DNA of 64,000 nt from Oscillospiraceae bacterium. Lineage in GTDB: Bacteria > Bacillota > Clostridia > Oscillospirales > Oscillospiraceae. Of this stretch, positions 16,024 through 24,668 are shown piece by piece. The DNA lies in the NCBI GenBank assembly GCA_017436785.1, contig JAFSCK010000024.1, positions 62,001 to 126,000 of the forward strand, written 5' to 3'. Numbering within the stretch: the stretch's first letter is position 1; each line of letters starts with the position of its first letter. Made by a program: the position numbers and the translations under genes. The notes below the pieces were generated by a model. It worked only from the letters and a program-made list of their open reading frames with translations. It was not told the origin of the DNA and made no database searches.

Positions 16024-17304
16024 ATGGAAGAATTACTTTCTAATCTGGTCAGCCTTGGCGCCACCCCCACTGTGCTGCTGATGGCTTTCTTTGTTTGCTT
16101 TGTAGGTTACGCGCTGGGTGCTGTTCAGGTCAAGGGCCTGAATCTGGGCACCGCCGGCGTATTCCTGTTTGCATTGCTGTTCGGTTATCTGTGCACCCTG
16201 CCCGGCCTGAAAGAAATTCCTGTGCTGGGTAAGTTCTACATGGCAGATGCCGCCGACAGCAAGATCAGCAGCTTTAAATTCCTTTCCAACATTGGTCTGG
16301 TGCTGTTCGTTACCTCCGTCGGCTCTATTGCCGGCCCCAAGTTCTTTCGGGATCTGAAGGTAAATGCCAAGACCTATGTGCCCATGGGTGCGCTGATCAT
16401 CACCATCGGTGCATTGGTAACTGTGCTGTTTGCCATGATCCCCGGCATCGGCCCTGCTTACGCCACCGGTATTCTCTCCGGTGCCCTGACCTCCACCCCC
16501 GCTTTCTCCGCTGCAAAGGACACCGTTGCTGAGCTGGCGGAAAATCAGGTAGGTTTGGTGGTTCTGGGTCAGGCCGTTTCCTATCCCTTCGGCGTGATTG
16601 GTGTGGTACTGTTTGTGCAGGTCATGCCCCGACTGGTCAAAGCCGACCTTGCCAAGGAGCGCACACTGATTTCTGCCCCTGTTGCCACCGCTGCTGCCAA
16701 AGACGAAAAGAAGCGCTTTGCTTTGGACGAATACGGCTTTGCCGCTTTTGGTCTGGCTCTGGTATTCGGTCTGCTGCTGGGCGCTATCAAGATCCCTCTG
16801 AGCGCCAAGGGCTATGCAGGCCCCTGCTTCTCTCTGGGTACCACCGGCGGCCCGCTGATCATGAGCCTGATTCTGGCCCACTTTGGTCACATCGGACCCA
16901 TCAGCATGAAGACCGATGTCCACGCGCTGAAGAGCTTCCGGGAATTCGGCCTGATGCTGTTCCTGCTGGGTGCCGGTGTAGAAGGCGGCGTCGTGTTGGT
17001 GCAGCAGATCAGCCAGTCTGAGCTGGGTGCCATGCTGGTTGTTTACGGTTTCCTTGCCGGTGTTGTCATCACGATTATCCCCATGGTCGTCGGTTATCTG
17101 TTTGCAAAGTACATCTGCAAGCTGCCTCTGCTGAGCAATCTGGGTTCCATCACCGGCGGTATGACCTCTACTCCTGCGCTGGGTACGCTGATCAGCACTG
17201 CCGGCACGGAAGATGTGGCTGGTGCCTACGCCGCCACCTATCCCATTGCACTGGTGCTGGTGGTTCTTGCAAACCAGCTGATCAACTCTTTGATGCTGGC
17301 TTAA
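16024..17304 (+). CDS. Aspartate-alanine exchanger-family permease, candidate dicarboxylate exporter
   Basis: A 426-residue membrane protein made of two halves that each carry a Asp-Al_Ex-type signature: GALTSTPAFSAA near residue 157 and GGMTSTPALGTL near 378. This duplication defines the AAE (YidE/YbjL/AspT) family, which includes the succinate exporter SucE of corynebacteria. The usual TrkA-C domains between the halves are missing; only a short polar linker (residues ~215-240) is there. It is the last gene of the hdr-flx-frd operon, with TTAAGGAG upstream of ATG 16024. Succinate export is inference from family and context. Confidence 0.82.
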   Translation: MEELLSNLVSLGATPTVLLMAFFVCFVGYALGAVQVKGLNLGTAGVFLFALLFGYLCTLPGLKEIPVLGKFYMADAADSKISSFKFLSNIGLVLFVTSVGSIAGPKFFRDLKVNAKTYVPMGALIITIGALVTVLFAMIPGIGPAYATGILSGALTSTPAFSAAKDTVAELAENQVGLVVLGQAVSYPFGVIGVVLFVQVMPRLVKADLAKERTLISAPVATAAAKDEKKRFALDEYGFAAFGLALVFGLLLGAIKIPLSAKGYAGPCFSLGTTGGPLIMSLILAHFGHIGPISMKTDVHALKSFREFGLMLFLLGAGVEGGVVLVQQISQSELGAMLVVYGFLAGVVITIIPMVVGYLFAKYICKLPLLSNLGSITGGMTSTPALGTLISTAGTEDVAGAYAATYPIALVLVVLANQLINSLMLA

Positions 17305-17318
17305 TTTCATAAACATTT

Positions 17319-17352
17319 ACCCCGGATGCATTTTGCATCCGGGGTCTTTTTA
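17319..17352 (+). terminator. Terminator of the hdr-flx-frd-permease operon
   Basis: A 12-bp stem ACCCCGGATGCA/TGCATCCGGGGT with a TTT loop, then CTTTTTA. Confidence 0.92.
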
Positions 17353-17393
17353 TGGATCATTCATACAAATTAGAATCCATGTTCCTGTTACTT

Positions 17394-17594
17394 TTACTCT
17401 TCTGCTGTCCTTAAACTTTCCATGATATGAATTAAGTTGTCTATTTGTTTGTTCCTATCCTGTGTTTTCTCAATTGTAAGAATTGTAATATCCCAGTCAG
17501 GAAACAGTTCTTTGTATCTATTTAGCAAAGGCTGCCAAATACCACTTATCTCATCTGCAGAAGCCTTTGCAATCAACTTTGTCAAATCAGCCAT
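17394..17594 (-). CDS. Small hypothetical protein (66 aa)
   Basis: MADLTKLIAKASADEISGIW and onward: a soluble, helix-rich, acidic protein with no family I recognise. GGAGG lies 8 nt before ATG 17594, so this start is better than the ATG 15 nt upstream. It is divergent from the ribbon-helix-helix gene at 17701, with shared promoter/operator sequence between them. It could be part of a small regulatory or toxin-antitoxin-like pair, but nothing in the sequence proves that. Confidence 0.65.
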   Translation of the reverse strand: MADLTKLIAKASADEISGIWQPLLNRYKELFPDWDITILTIEKTQDRNKQIDNLIHIMESLRTAEE

Positions 17595-17625
17595 GCTTCC
17601 AACCTCCATAAGTTTTCCTTTCGTT

Positions 17626-17701
17626 ATGATAACACTTTGTTTGTATTATTTCAACAGGTTTGTTGTTATACTGTTATCAAATTAGTGGCGAGGTGTTATC
17701 A
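17626..17701. promoter_or_regulatory. Divergent promoter/operator with TGTTATCA half-sites
   Basis: On the minus strand TTGAAA (17649-17654) and TATCAT (17626-17631) with a 17-nt spacer form a promoter for the 66-aa gene. TGATAACAC at 17627-17635 overlaps its -10; TGTTATCA recurs at 17672 and again at 17694, abutting the start of the regulator gene. Three copies of one half-site around both starts suggest binding by the neighbouring ribbon-helix-helix protein. Confidence 0.55.
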
Positions 17702-17892
17702 TGGCAACAAACAAGGTGCAAACAGGAATCCGTTTTGAGCCGGAACTGCTCTATAAAATCGCCCAAGTTGCCAAAGCAAATAAGCGATCGCTGAACGCCC
17801 AATTAGAATACTTGGCACAAACTTGCGTAGATGAATATGAACAATCAAACGGCAAAATCCCCGTTGACGAGGAAGCACTTTACAAAAAGTAA
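17701..17892 (+). CDS. Ribbon-helix-helix (Arc-like) DNA-binding protein
   Basis: A 63-residue protein whose first ~48 residues match the Arc/MetJ-type fold: an N-terminal strand (TGIRFEPELLYKIAQVAK), a polar turn, and a second helix (SLNAQLEYLAQTCVDEYE). Such dimers bind short DNA repeats and often repress their own promoters. GAGGTG lies before ATG 17701, and the operator-like GTGTTATCA runs into the start codon. No toxin partner is adjacent on the same strand. Confidence 0.82.
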   Translation: MATNKVQTGIRFEPELLYKIAQVAKANKRSLNAQLEYLAQTCVDEYEQSNGKIPVDEEALYKK

Positions 17893-17900
17893 TTAACACG

Positions 17901-17926
17901 CCCCGGATGCATTTTTGCACCCGGGG
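17901..17926 (+). terminator. Hairpin after the regulator gene
   Basis: CCCCGG-A-TGCA pairs with TGCA-C-CCGGGG around TTTT. Its arms resemble the terminator at 17319, as if one derived from the other. The T-run is inside the loop. Confidence 0.55.
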
Positions 17927-17940
17927 ATACCATTTATAAT

Positions 17941-17970
17941 AAAAGGAAGAGGCTTAAGCCTCTTCCTTTT
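17941..17970. terminator. Bidirectional terminator overlapping the exonuclease stop codon
   Basis: A 15-bp perfect inverted repeat AAAAGGAAGAGGCTT/AAGCCTCTTCCTTTT. The TAA of the minus-strand exonuclease gene (17954-17956) lies at its centre. Confidence 0.85.
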
Positions 17971-18955
17971 TTTCGGTTTCTCTGGGGGGCAGCTTGCTGC
18001 GGCGACGACGGCGGCGGGTTGCTGCCGTCGGCTCCGGATCTGCCTTTTCCACCCGGCGGGCATAAGCCTGCGCCGCCTCCGAGGTGGCTTCATAAGTCAG
18101 CCGGCTGACACGGACTGTACCCTCCGGCTGGGCAGAAAGCCGCACCCGGATCAAAAACTTTCCGTGCTCCGGGCAAGTTGCCAAATCCATATACCGGTGT
18201 CCCGGCTGGGCAAACCAGCGAGATCCCAGCATCTGCCGTCCGCAGGTGGGACACTGGTTTTCCGCGCCGGACATGGCACTCAAGGCCGCACGCTTGTCCG
18301 GATAGTCATAAAACACCTTTCGGCTGATGCACCCCGGCAATTCTGCGCCGTGGAAGCCGTTGACATGGCTTTTTACCGCTTCTTCATACTCAGCTGTACC
18401 TTTTTTTAAGTCCAGCTTTGCACAAATGAGTGCCGTATGGTAGGCATCGCCCAAGGCATCATGGGCCGGGCGGGTAGCTTCGATTTCGAAGATCTCCATA
18501 GCGGTCTTCAGAGCCTTCTGGGCGTTGGAGCCATCCGTCTGGGCATTGAAGATCATCTGGGCATTGTACCAACGGCTTACCCAGCTGTCATCAATGCCAT
18601 AAAGCTGCAAATTCTCTTTGAGAATGGTAATATCATCAAAGCCCCACGTCAGAAAAATTACCTGCTCACCGCACCAGTCCCGGAAAGCCGCCATGCCTTC
18701 CTCCATGGAAACACCCTCTTCCCGGAGTTGCGTTTCCTTGATACCGGTAAGCTTGCTGACACGGCGGTTTAGTCGGCGGTAATACTTGGGCTTGATCAGC
18801 ACCTGAAATTCATCGGCAACGGTTTGATCCTCTGTGACCCGAACCGCGCCGATCTGTATGATCTCACCACGGATCTGGACGGGCAGCACCTTTCGGGCCG
18901 AGGGAGATCCCGGCCATGGCTGATTCCATTCCATATCCAATACAATATAATCCAT
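17954..18955 (-). CDS. DEDDh 3'-5' exonuclease with C-terminal zinc-ribbon-like and Arg-rich region
   Basis: A 333-residue protein. D7/E9 (VLDMEW) make Exo I, LTWGFDDITILKENLQ carries Exo II, and AHDALGDAYHTAL gives the His and Asp of Exo III, so the active site is complete. This fold belongs to the KapD/Eri1/DnaQ-like group acting on RNA or DNA ends. After the nuclease domain come CPTCGRQM and CPEHGKF, a possible zinc site near residues 225-265. A basic tail (RRRRRR) follows that may bind nucleic acid. It appears monocistronic. Confidence 0.85.
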   Translation of the reverse strand: MDYIVLDMEWNQPWPGSPSARKVLPVQIRGEIIQIGAVRVTEDQTVADEFQVLIKPKYYRRLNRRVSKLTGIKETQLREEGVSMEEGMAAFRDWCGEQVIFLTWGFDDITILKENLQLYGIDDSWVSRWYNAQMIFNAQTDGSNAQKALKTAMEIFEIEATRPAHDALGDAYHTALICAKLDLKKGTAEYEEAVKSHVNGFHGAELPGCISRKVFYDYPDKRAALSAMSGAENQCPTCGRQMLGSRWFAQPGHRYMDLATCPEHGKFLIRVRLSAQPEGTVRVSRLTYEATSEAAQAYARRVEKADPEPTAATRRRRRRSKLPPRETEKKEEA

Positions 18956-19138
18956 TTACGAAACCTCGGTTCTGATTACTATCTTATATCATATCACATG
19001 GACACTGCTTCTGTAAACAGGAAGTTATGCAAAAATCAACACTACACAACTGGCCTTGTTTTTTATAGCAGATTTGGTTCTTTTTTTATTGCCAGTTGGT
19101 GATAGAATCAAGGCAACAAACCAAAGGAGGCCATTTCC

Positions 19139-19720
19139 ATGAAAACCAATACCATTTCCACAAAAAAGATCGTATTGACCGCACTGCTGGCTGCACTGAC
19201 CGTAGCGGGCTCTTACCTGCGGATCAAAGTGCCTGCCATTGTCGGCACCTCCGCTTTTCACTTGGGTAACATCATGTGTGCCCTGTCCGGTATCCTGCTG
19301 GGTCCCTTTTACGGCGGCTTGGCTGCCGGCCTTGGCTCTGCCATTTATGATATGTTCGACCCGGTGTACATCTCTGAATGCTGGATCACCTTTATTATGA
19401 AAGGGGCCTACGGTCTGGTTGCCGGACTTATTGCATGGTCCGGTAAAAAGCCTTGGCACGCAGGTCTGAAGGCAAGTTATTTGAAAGCTGTGCTGGCAGC
19501 TGTTGCCGGCGCACTGACCTACGCAGTACTGTATCTGTGCAAATCCTGCTTCTACAGCGGTATGCTGATCAAGGGTATTCCCTTCAACGCATTGGGTGTG
19601 GTTGTGCTCGAAAAAATCCCCGCCACCACCTTTAACGCGGTTGTTGCCATCGTGGCTGCGCCGCTGTTGGCTATGTCCATCTCCAAAGCTTTGGAAAAAG
19701 CCCATTTGAAGCTACATTAA
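19139..19720 (+). CDS. ECF transporter S component (substrate unassigned)
   Basis: A 193-residue hydrophobic protein with five to six helices and the ECF S-component style N-terminus (KKIVLTALLAALTVAGSYLR), GTSAFHLGNIMCALSGILLG and GPFYGGLAAGLGSAIYDMFD. The family imports vitamins or metal-related cofactors with the shared ECF module, which is not in the window. No riboswitch is visible upstream, so the substrate is open. AAAGGAGG precedes ATG 19139. A GC-rich hairpin ends the unit. Confidence 0.85.
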   Translation: MKTNTISTKKIVLTALLAALTVAGSYLRIKVPAIVGTSAFHLGNIMCALSGILLGPFYGGLAAGLGSAIYDMFDPVYISECWITFIMKGAYGLVAGLIAWSGKKPWHAGLKASYLKAVLAAVAGALTYAVLYLCKSCFYSGMLIKGIPFNALGVVVLEKIPATTFNAVVAIVAAPLLAMSISKALEKAHLKLH

Positions 19721-19722
19721 GC

Positions 19723-19757
19723 AAAGCCGCCGGCTGCACGATGCAGCCGGCGGCTTT
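19723..19757 (+). terminator. Hairpin after the ECF S-component gene
   Basis: A 16-bp perfect stem AAAGCCGCCGGCTGCA/TGCAGCCGGCGGCTTT with only a short T stretch at the 3' arm. Confidence 0.75.
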
Positions 19758-19762
19758 CGTAT

Positions 19763-19903
19763 AAATTCTGATTTATCGGTTTGTTTATCATATAACCATG
19801 TAGGGCGGGGCCTTGGCCCCGCCGTCAAAAGCCGTTGCAACAGAGCGGCGGGAGCAGAGCCCCCGCCCTACGATATGATTGGGGAACAGTTCGATAAATT
19901 GGA
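19763..19903. repeat. Dispersed palindromic repeat, copy B (~141 bp)
   Basis: Left end AAATTCTGATTTATCGG is a diverged version of the copy A terminus. The right end GTTCGATAAATTGGA (19889-19903) matches copy A. The core has TAGGGCGGGGCCTTGGCCCC near 19801 and GAGCCCCCGCCCTAC near 19857-19871. It lies between a terminator and the 3' end of the SpoIIQ-like gene. Confidence 0.8.
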
Positions 19904-19919
19904 AGTGGCGGTATGTAGC

Positions 19920-19936
19920 GGGGCGCCGGGCGCCCC
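19920..19936 (-). terminator. Short GC hairpin downstream of the SpoIIQ-like gene
   Basis: GGGGCGC/GCGCCCC with a 3-nt loop, 30 nt past the minus-strand stop; no clear T-run. Confidence 0.4.
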
Positions 19937-19966
19937 TTGACAAAGAGGAAAGAATGAAGAAGCTTG

Positions 19967-20614
19967 TTACTTTAAAAATTCCATCGGGTCCACAGCTTTG
20001 CCATTGCAGCTCACCGCAAAGTGCAGGTGGTCACCGATGGCATTTTCCATCAGTGCGGTATTGCCCACCTTACCGATGGTCTGACCTGCCTGAACCGCAT
20101 CTCCGGCTTTCACGCTGACTTCCTGTGAAAGGCTGGAATACCGGGTGGAATAACCGCCCCCATGGCTGATGACCACCGTTGTACCCATGGTGTCATCCTC
20201 ATAGACCGTGTATACTGTGCCATCTGCCGCGGCGCAAACAGCACTGCCCTCTTTGGCTGCGATATCCACACCGTTGTGAACCCGCCAATCCCGGGTGGTC
20301 TGGTTATAGCTCAGCGTCTCCATGGAATAGCCGGCTACCGTGCTGCCGGCAAGAGGGCTGACCCGTTTTTCCGGCTTTTGGGGATTTTCAACCATCGGTT
20401 CTGTTGCGTCGGTGGGAGTCTGCCCGTTCTGGGGCGCTACCACTTCCACATCACTGCCCGTAGGCTGACTGGCGCTTGGGTTTTTCTGAAGTTGGGGTTC
20501 GGCAGCATTCCGATAATACAAAAAGCCTGCCACGCCAATGGCTACCGCACACAGCACTAAGGCTATGTAGTAGCCTTTGCTGCTGAGGTTGCCGGTGAAT
20601 TTCTTATTGCTCAT
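19967..20614 (-). CDS. M23-family peptidase, SpoIIQ-like
   Basis: A 215-residue protein with one N-terminal membrane helix (YIALVLCAVAIGVAGFLYY), a Pro/Gln-rich linker, and a C-terminal LytM/M23 domain. The Zn ligands are all present: HNGVD and HLHF. In Clostridia this short, membrane-anchored layout is typical of SpoIIQ, the forespore partner of SpoIIIAH; the alternative is a generic envelope endopeptidase. GGAGG lies 8 nt before ATG 20614. It is divergent from the polyamine operon. Confidence 0.78.
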   Translation of the reverse strand: MSNKKFTGNLSSKGYYIALVLCAVAIGVAGFLYYRNAAEPQLQKNPSASQPTGSDVEVVAPQNGQTPTDATEPMVENPQKPEKRVSPLAGSTVAGYSMETLSYNQTTRDWRVHNGVDIAAKEGSAVCAAADGTVYTVYEDDTMGTTVVISHGGGYSTRYSSLSQEVSVKAGDAVQAGQTIGKVGNTALMENAIGDHLHFAVSCNGKAVDPMEFLK

Positions 20615-20710
20615 ATTAAGCACCTCCGTAGTCCAGTATTACCCATTTCCGGAAAAATAAACATGATCCTGTAAAAATTTTCCCCGGGGGTCTCCCTGCG
20701 GAAAATTTGA

Positions 20711-20739
20711 TTGACATTCCGCCGATTTTCCTGTATATC
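20711..20739 (+). promoter_or_regulatory. Promoter of the polyamine transporter operon
   Basis: TTGACA (20711-20716), 17 nt, TATATC (20734-20739), about 50 nt before potA. Confidence 0.75.
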
Positions 20740-20788
20740 TATACTTGTCATATTCGACGCATTTTTCAAAAAGAAACGGGGGAGGATA

Positions 20789-21910
20789 ATGTCCAAAGAA
20801 CTCATCAGACTCCAAGATCTTGTTATGGAGTTCGACGGGGAACAGATACTCGACGGTATCAACCTCACAATTAATGACCATGAATTCCTCACGCTGCTGG
20901 GCCCCTCCGGCTGCGGCAAAACCACGACCCTGCGGATCATTGGCGGCTTCTTGAATCCCACATCCGGCGATGTGTTTTTCGACGGCAAACGGATCAACGA
21001 TGTGCCCCCCTATGACCGGCAGATCAACACGGTGTTTCAGCGCTACGCGCTGTTTCCCCATCTGGATGTATATGACAACATCGCCTTCGGTCTAAAGGTA
21101 GCTAAGCTGCCTAAAGCCCAGATCCATGAACGGGTTCAGGAAATGCTGGCTGTGGTGGGTCTGAAGGGCTACGAAAACCGGCGCACTGACAGCCTTTCCG
21201 GCGGTCAGCAGCAGCGGGTTGCCATTGCCCGGGCCTTGGTGAACCGCCCCAAAGTGCTGCTTTTGGATGAGCCTTTGGCAGCGCTGGATCTGCGTCTGCG
21301 CAAAGACATGCAGAACGAACTCAAGCGCATCCAACAAGCCATGGGTATCACCTTTGTGTATGTCACCCACGATCAGGAAGAAGCCCTTTCCATGTCTGAC
21401 ACAGTGATCGTTATGGACAAAGGCCGCATCCAGCAGATCGGCAAGCCTGAGGATATCTATAATGAGCCCCAAAACGCCTTCGTTGCAGACTTTATCGGCG
21501 AGAGTAACATTCTCGACGGTGTTATGCTGGCCGATTATAAAGTCAAGTTCTTTGGGCGGACCTTCAAATGTCTGGACGCAGGCTTTGCGCCCAATGAGCC
21601 GGTGGATGTTGTTATTCGTCCGGAGGATATTGACTTTGTGCCTCCTGAAGAGGGGCATTTGACCGGCACGGTCACTTCCGTTACCTTCAAAGGCCTGAAC
21701 TACGATATTATCGTAGATTTCAAAGGTTTTAAATGGCTGATCCAGACTACGGATCACCAAGCTGTTGGGTCCACCGTGGGCATCCGGTTGAACCCCGAGG
21801 ACATTCATATCATGCACAAGAGTGAGTACTCCGGCATGTTTGGTGACTACAGCTCCTACTCTGCCGAGTACGACGAGCTGACGGAGGATGCCGACGATGA
21901 AGAAGAATAA
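20789..21910 (+). CDS. potA: Spermidine/putrescine ABC transporter ATP-binding protein
   Basis: A 373-residue ABC ATPase: Walker [10 protein letters not shown], signature [15 protein letters not shown], Walker [12 protein letters not shown] and H-loop THDQ are intact. A C-terminal TOBE-like domain ([20 protein letters not shown]) ends the protein, as in PotA. It sits in the cytoplasm and powers polyamine uptake with the two permeases downstream. GGGGGAGG just before ATG 20789 fixes the start. The end overlaps potB. Confidence 0.95.
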   Translation: MSKELIRLQDLVMEFDGEQILDGINLTINDHEFLTLLGPSGCGKTTTLRIIGGFLNPTSGDVFFDGKRINDVPPYDRQINTVFQRYALFPHLDVYDNIAFGLKVAKLPKAQIHERVQEMLAVVGLKGYENRRTDSLSGGQQQRVAIARALVNRPKVLLLDEPLAALDLRLRKDMQNELKRIQQAMGITFVYVTHDQEEALSMSDTVIVMDKGRIQQIGKPEDIYNEPQNAFVADFIGESNILDGVMLADYKVKFFGRTFKCLDAGFAPNEPVDVVIRPEDIDFVPPEEGHLTGTVTSVTFKGLNYDIIVDFKGFKWLIQTTDHQAVGSTVGIRLNPEDIHIMHKSEYSGMFGDYSSYSAEYDELTEDADDEEE

Positions 21911-22718
21911 CTCTCTGCTGCTGAGCACCCCTTATATTCTGTGGATGCTGGTGTTCACCCTGATTCCGCTGGGTGTGGTGGCTTACTACGCCCTGACGGA
22001 CCCTAACACCGGCGTATTCACTTTCAGCAATATCACCCAGCTGCAGCTTTATTTGCCGGTTCTGGGGCAGTCCATCTGGTACAGCCTGATCTCCGCATTG
22101 ATCTGCTTGGTTCTGGGTTATCCGGTGGCTTACTTTATTGCGCACCAAAAGCCGGTGGCACAGAAGATCCTGTACATGCTGGTAATGCTTCCTATGTGCA
22201 TGAGCTTTCTGCTGCGGACTTTGGCTTGGGTAGGCCTTTTGCAGGACACCGGCATCATCAACAATCTGCTGTCCGCCATAGGTCTGCCCCGGCTGCAGCT
22301 GATCCGCACCCCCGCTGCGGTGATCTTGGGCATGGTGTATAACTATCTGCCCTATATGATCCTGCCTCTATACGCAGTGATCGTGAAGATCGATAAGCGA
22401 CTGATCGAAGCAGCGGAAGACTTAGGCTGCACCCCGGTAAAGGTGTTTACCAAAGTGGTGCTTCCCCTGAGTGTACCCGGTATTCTATCCGGCGTGACCA
22501 TGGTGTTTGTGCCGGCCGTGTCCACCTTCTATATCTCTCAAAAGCTGGGCGGTATCGATACGGTGCTCATCGGCGACGCGATCGAACGGCTCTTTAAGCA
22601 GGCCAACAACCCCAACTTGGGCGCAGCCCTTAGCTTGGTGCTGATGGCACTGGTGTTTATTTGCACCGGCATTATGAACCGCTTCGGCTCTGACGAGGAA
22701 GGCGGTGTGATCGTATGA
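21897..22718 (+). CDS. potB: Spermidine/putrescine ABC transporter permease PotB
   Basis: A 273-residue permease with six helices and the cytoplasmic EAA loop ([20 protein letters not shown]) that contacts PotA. GGAGG lies 9 nt before ATG 21897 but directly abuts ATG 21888, so 21897 is taken. It overlaps potA by 14 nt and potC by 4 nt. Confidence 0.93.
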   Translation: MKKNNSLLLSTPYILWMLVFTLIPLGVVAYYALTDPNTGVFTFSNITQLQLYLPVLGQSIWYSLISALICLVLGYPVAYFIAHQKPVAQKILYMLVMLPMCMSFLLRTLAWVGLLQDTGIINNLLSAIGLPRLQLIRTPAAVILGMVYNYLPYMILPLYAVIVKIDKRLIEAAEDLGCTPVKVFTKVVLPLSVPGILSGVTMVFVPAVSTFYISQKLGGIDTVLIGDAIERLFKQANNPNLGAALSLVLMALVFICTGIMNRFGSDEEGGVIV

Positions 22719-24622
22719 AACGGACAAACCGCATTTTCACTATCCTGATCTTTATTTTTCTGTATATCCCCATGGCGGTGCTGATCGTAGCATCCTTCAA
22801 CACCGGCAAGGATATCACCAGCTTTGACGGCTTTACTCTACAGCAGTATGTACGACTGTTCCGGGATGAAAAGCTTTTAAGGCTTTTGGGTAACTCTGTG
22901 CTGATCTCGGTGCTGGCCAGCGGCATCTCCACCATGTTCGGCACCATGGCTGCTGTGGGCATCCACGGTTTAAAACCCAAGATGCGCAAGGCGGTCATGA
23001 GTCTGACCAACATTCCCATGACCAACCCGGATATCGTAACCGGTATCTCCCTTTCCCTGCTGTTCGTGTTTATCGGCGGCAAGCTGCTGGGACAAAAAGA
23101 AAGCCTGACCTTCTGGACATTGCTGATTGCCCATGTGACCTTCAATTTGCCTTATGTCATTTTGAATGTCATGCCCAAGCTGCAGCAGATGAATCCTGCC
23201 CTGCAGGATGCTGCCATGGACTTAGGCTGCACTCCGGTACAGGCATTTTTCAAAGTGACCCTGCACGAGATCATGCCCGGCATGATTGCCGGTGCCATTA
23301 TGGCCTTTACCATGAGTCTGGACGATTTCGTGATCAGCTATTTTGTTACCGGTTCCGATTTTATGACCCTGCCGGTAAAGATCTACTCTGAAACAAAAAA
23401 GCCCATCCAGCCTAAGATCTACGCCATGTTTACCCTGCTGTTCCTGCTGATTCTGGTGCTGATGATTACCATGAACCTCATTCAGATCCGGGGCGAGCAG
23501 AACAAGCATAAGCGTCGCGCTACCGCCGACAGCAAGTATGCACGGCTCGCCAAGCGCATTGGTGCCTTTGCTTTGGCTGCGGTACTGGTGCTGGGGGTAG
23601 GTCTGCTGATCTTCCAAGGCCGCAGCAGCACGGTTACCCTGAATGTTTACAACTGGGGTCAGAACATTGCCGACGGCAGCGACGAGACCATGGATATCAT
23701 CGCAGAATTTGAAAAACGCTACCCGGATATCAAGGTCAACTATATCACCTACGCCTCCAACGAGGAGCTTTACTCCAAGCTTTCTACCGGCGGTATTACC
23801 GTGGATGTGATCATCCCCTCGGACTATATGATCGCCCGGCTGAAAAACGAAGGCATGCTGGAGGAGCTGAACTTTGAAAACATCCCCAACTACGCGCTGG
23901 TGGATGACAGTTTTAAGAATCAGCACTTTGATCCGGAAAACAAGTACTCTGTCCCCTACACTTGGGGCACCGTGGGCATCCTCTACAACACCAAATATGT
24001 GGCTGAAGAGGATGTGACCGGTTGGGATCTGCTGTGGAATAAAAAATATACCGACAAGATCCTGATGTTTGATAACTCCCGGGACGCCTTTGGCATTGCC
24101 CAGTTCCTGCTGGGTTACAGCATCAACACCACAGATAAAACCCAGCTTCAGGCTTGTGCCGACAAGCTCAAGGAGCAAAAGCCCATCCTGCAGCAGTATG
24201 TCATGGATCAGGTGTACGACCTGATGGAAAATGAAGTGGCATGGATCGCCCCCTATTACGCCGGCGACTGCATGGCAATGATGCAGAACAACGAAGATCT
24301 TGCCTTCTACCTGCCGGTAGATCAGGGCTTCAACTTCTTCATTGACTCCATGTGCATCCCCACCTGCTGTCAGGAAAAGGATGCGGCGGAACTGTTCATT
24401 AATTTCATGTGCGACCCGGAGATCTCCGGCGCAAATATGGATTATATCTGGTACGGTTCCCCTGTCAGCGAAGCAAAGCAGCATATGGATCCGGTACTGG
24501 CTGAAAGCGACGTAGTCTATCCCGATCAGACCGTGCTGGACAACGGAACCAGTTTTGCCTTCCTGCCGGAAGAAATCTCCCGGTATATGGAAACCCTGTT
24601 TATGCAGGTCAGAAACAGCTAA
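22715..24622 (+). CDS. potC: PotC permease fused to PotD polyamine-binding protein
   Basis: A 635-residue fusion. Residues 1-~265 are a PotC-type permease with six helices and the EAA-like loop QDAAMDLGCTPVQAFFKVTL. A basic linker and an extra helix (ALAAVLVLGVGLLIF, ~290-305) follow. From ~310 on is a PotD-type binding protein (NVYNWGQNI, PSDYMIARL, YTWGTVGILYNTKY). The binding domain is thus tethered outside the cell with no separate signal peptide or lipobox. The reading frame is open throughout, so it is not a sequencing frameshift. No separate potD is near. Confidence 0.93.
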   Translation: MKRTNRIFTILIFIFLYIPMAVLIVASFNTGKDITSFDGFTLQQYVRLFRDEKLLRLLGNSVLISVLASGISTMFGTMAAVGIHGLKPKMRKAVMSLTNIPMTNPDIVTGISLSLLFVFIGGKLLGQKESLTFWTLLIAHVTFNLPYVILNVMPKLQQMNPALQDAAMDLGCTPVQAFFKVTLHEIMPGMIAGAIMAFTMSLDDFVISYFVTGSDFMTLPVKIYSETKKPIQPKIYAMFTLLFLLILVLMITMNLIQIRGEQNKHKRRATADSKYARLAKRIGAFALAAVLVLGVGLLIFQGRSSTVTLNVYNWGQNIADGSDETMDIIAEFEKRYPDIKVNYITYASNEELYSKLSTGGITVDVIIPSDYMIARLKNEGMLEELNFENIPNYALVDDSFKNQHFDPENKYSVPYTWGTVGILYNTKYVAEEDVTGWDLLWNKKYTDKILMFDNSRDAFGIAQFLLGYSINTTDKTQLQACADKLKEQKPILQQYVMDQVYDLMENEVAWIAPYYAGDCMAMMQNNEDLAFYLPVDQGFNFFIDSMCIPTCCQEKDAAELFINFMCDPEISGANMDYIWYGSPVSEAKQHMDPVLAESDVVYPDQTVLDNGTSFAFLPEEISRYMETLFMQVRNS

Positions 24623-24630
24623 ATACAAAA

Positions 24631-24663
24631 AACGGGTGCTGCCAATGCAGCACCCGTTCTTTT
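24631..24663 (+). terminator. Polyamine-operon terminator
   Basis: Stem AACGGGTGCTGC/GCAGCACCCGTT with loop CAAT, then CTTTT. Confidence 0.92.
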
Positions 24664-24668
24664 GGGAG

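Noticed and set aside
17394..17892. Classical toxin-antitoxin operon with the ribbon-helix-helix protein as antitoxin
   Set aside because: The neighbouring small gene is divergent, not co-directional, and resembles no known toxin family; only shared regulation is supported.
23500..23640. Possible frameshift or sequencing error joining potC and potD
   Set aside because: The linker is in frame, contains a plausible basic segment and membrane helix, and has no internal start with a ribosome site.
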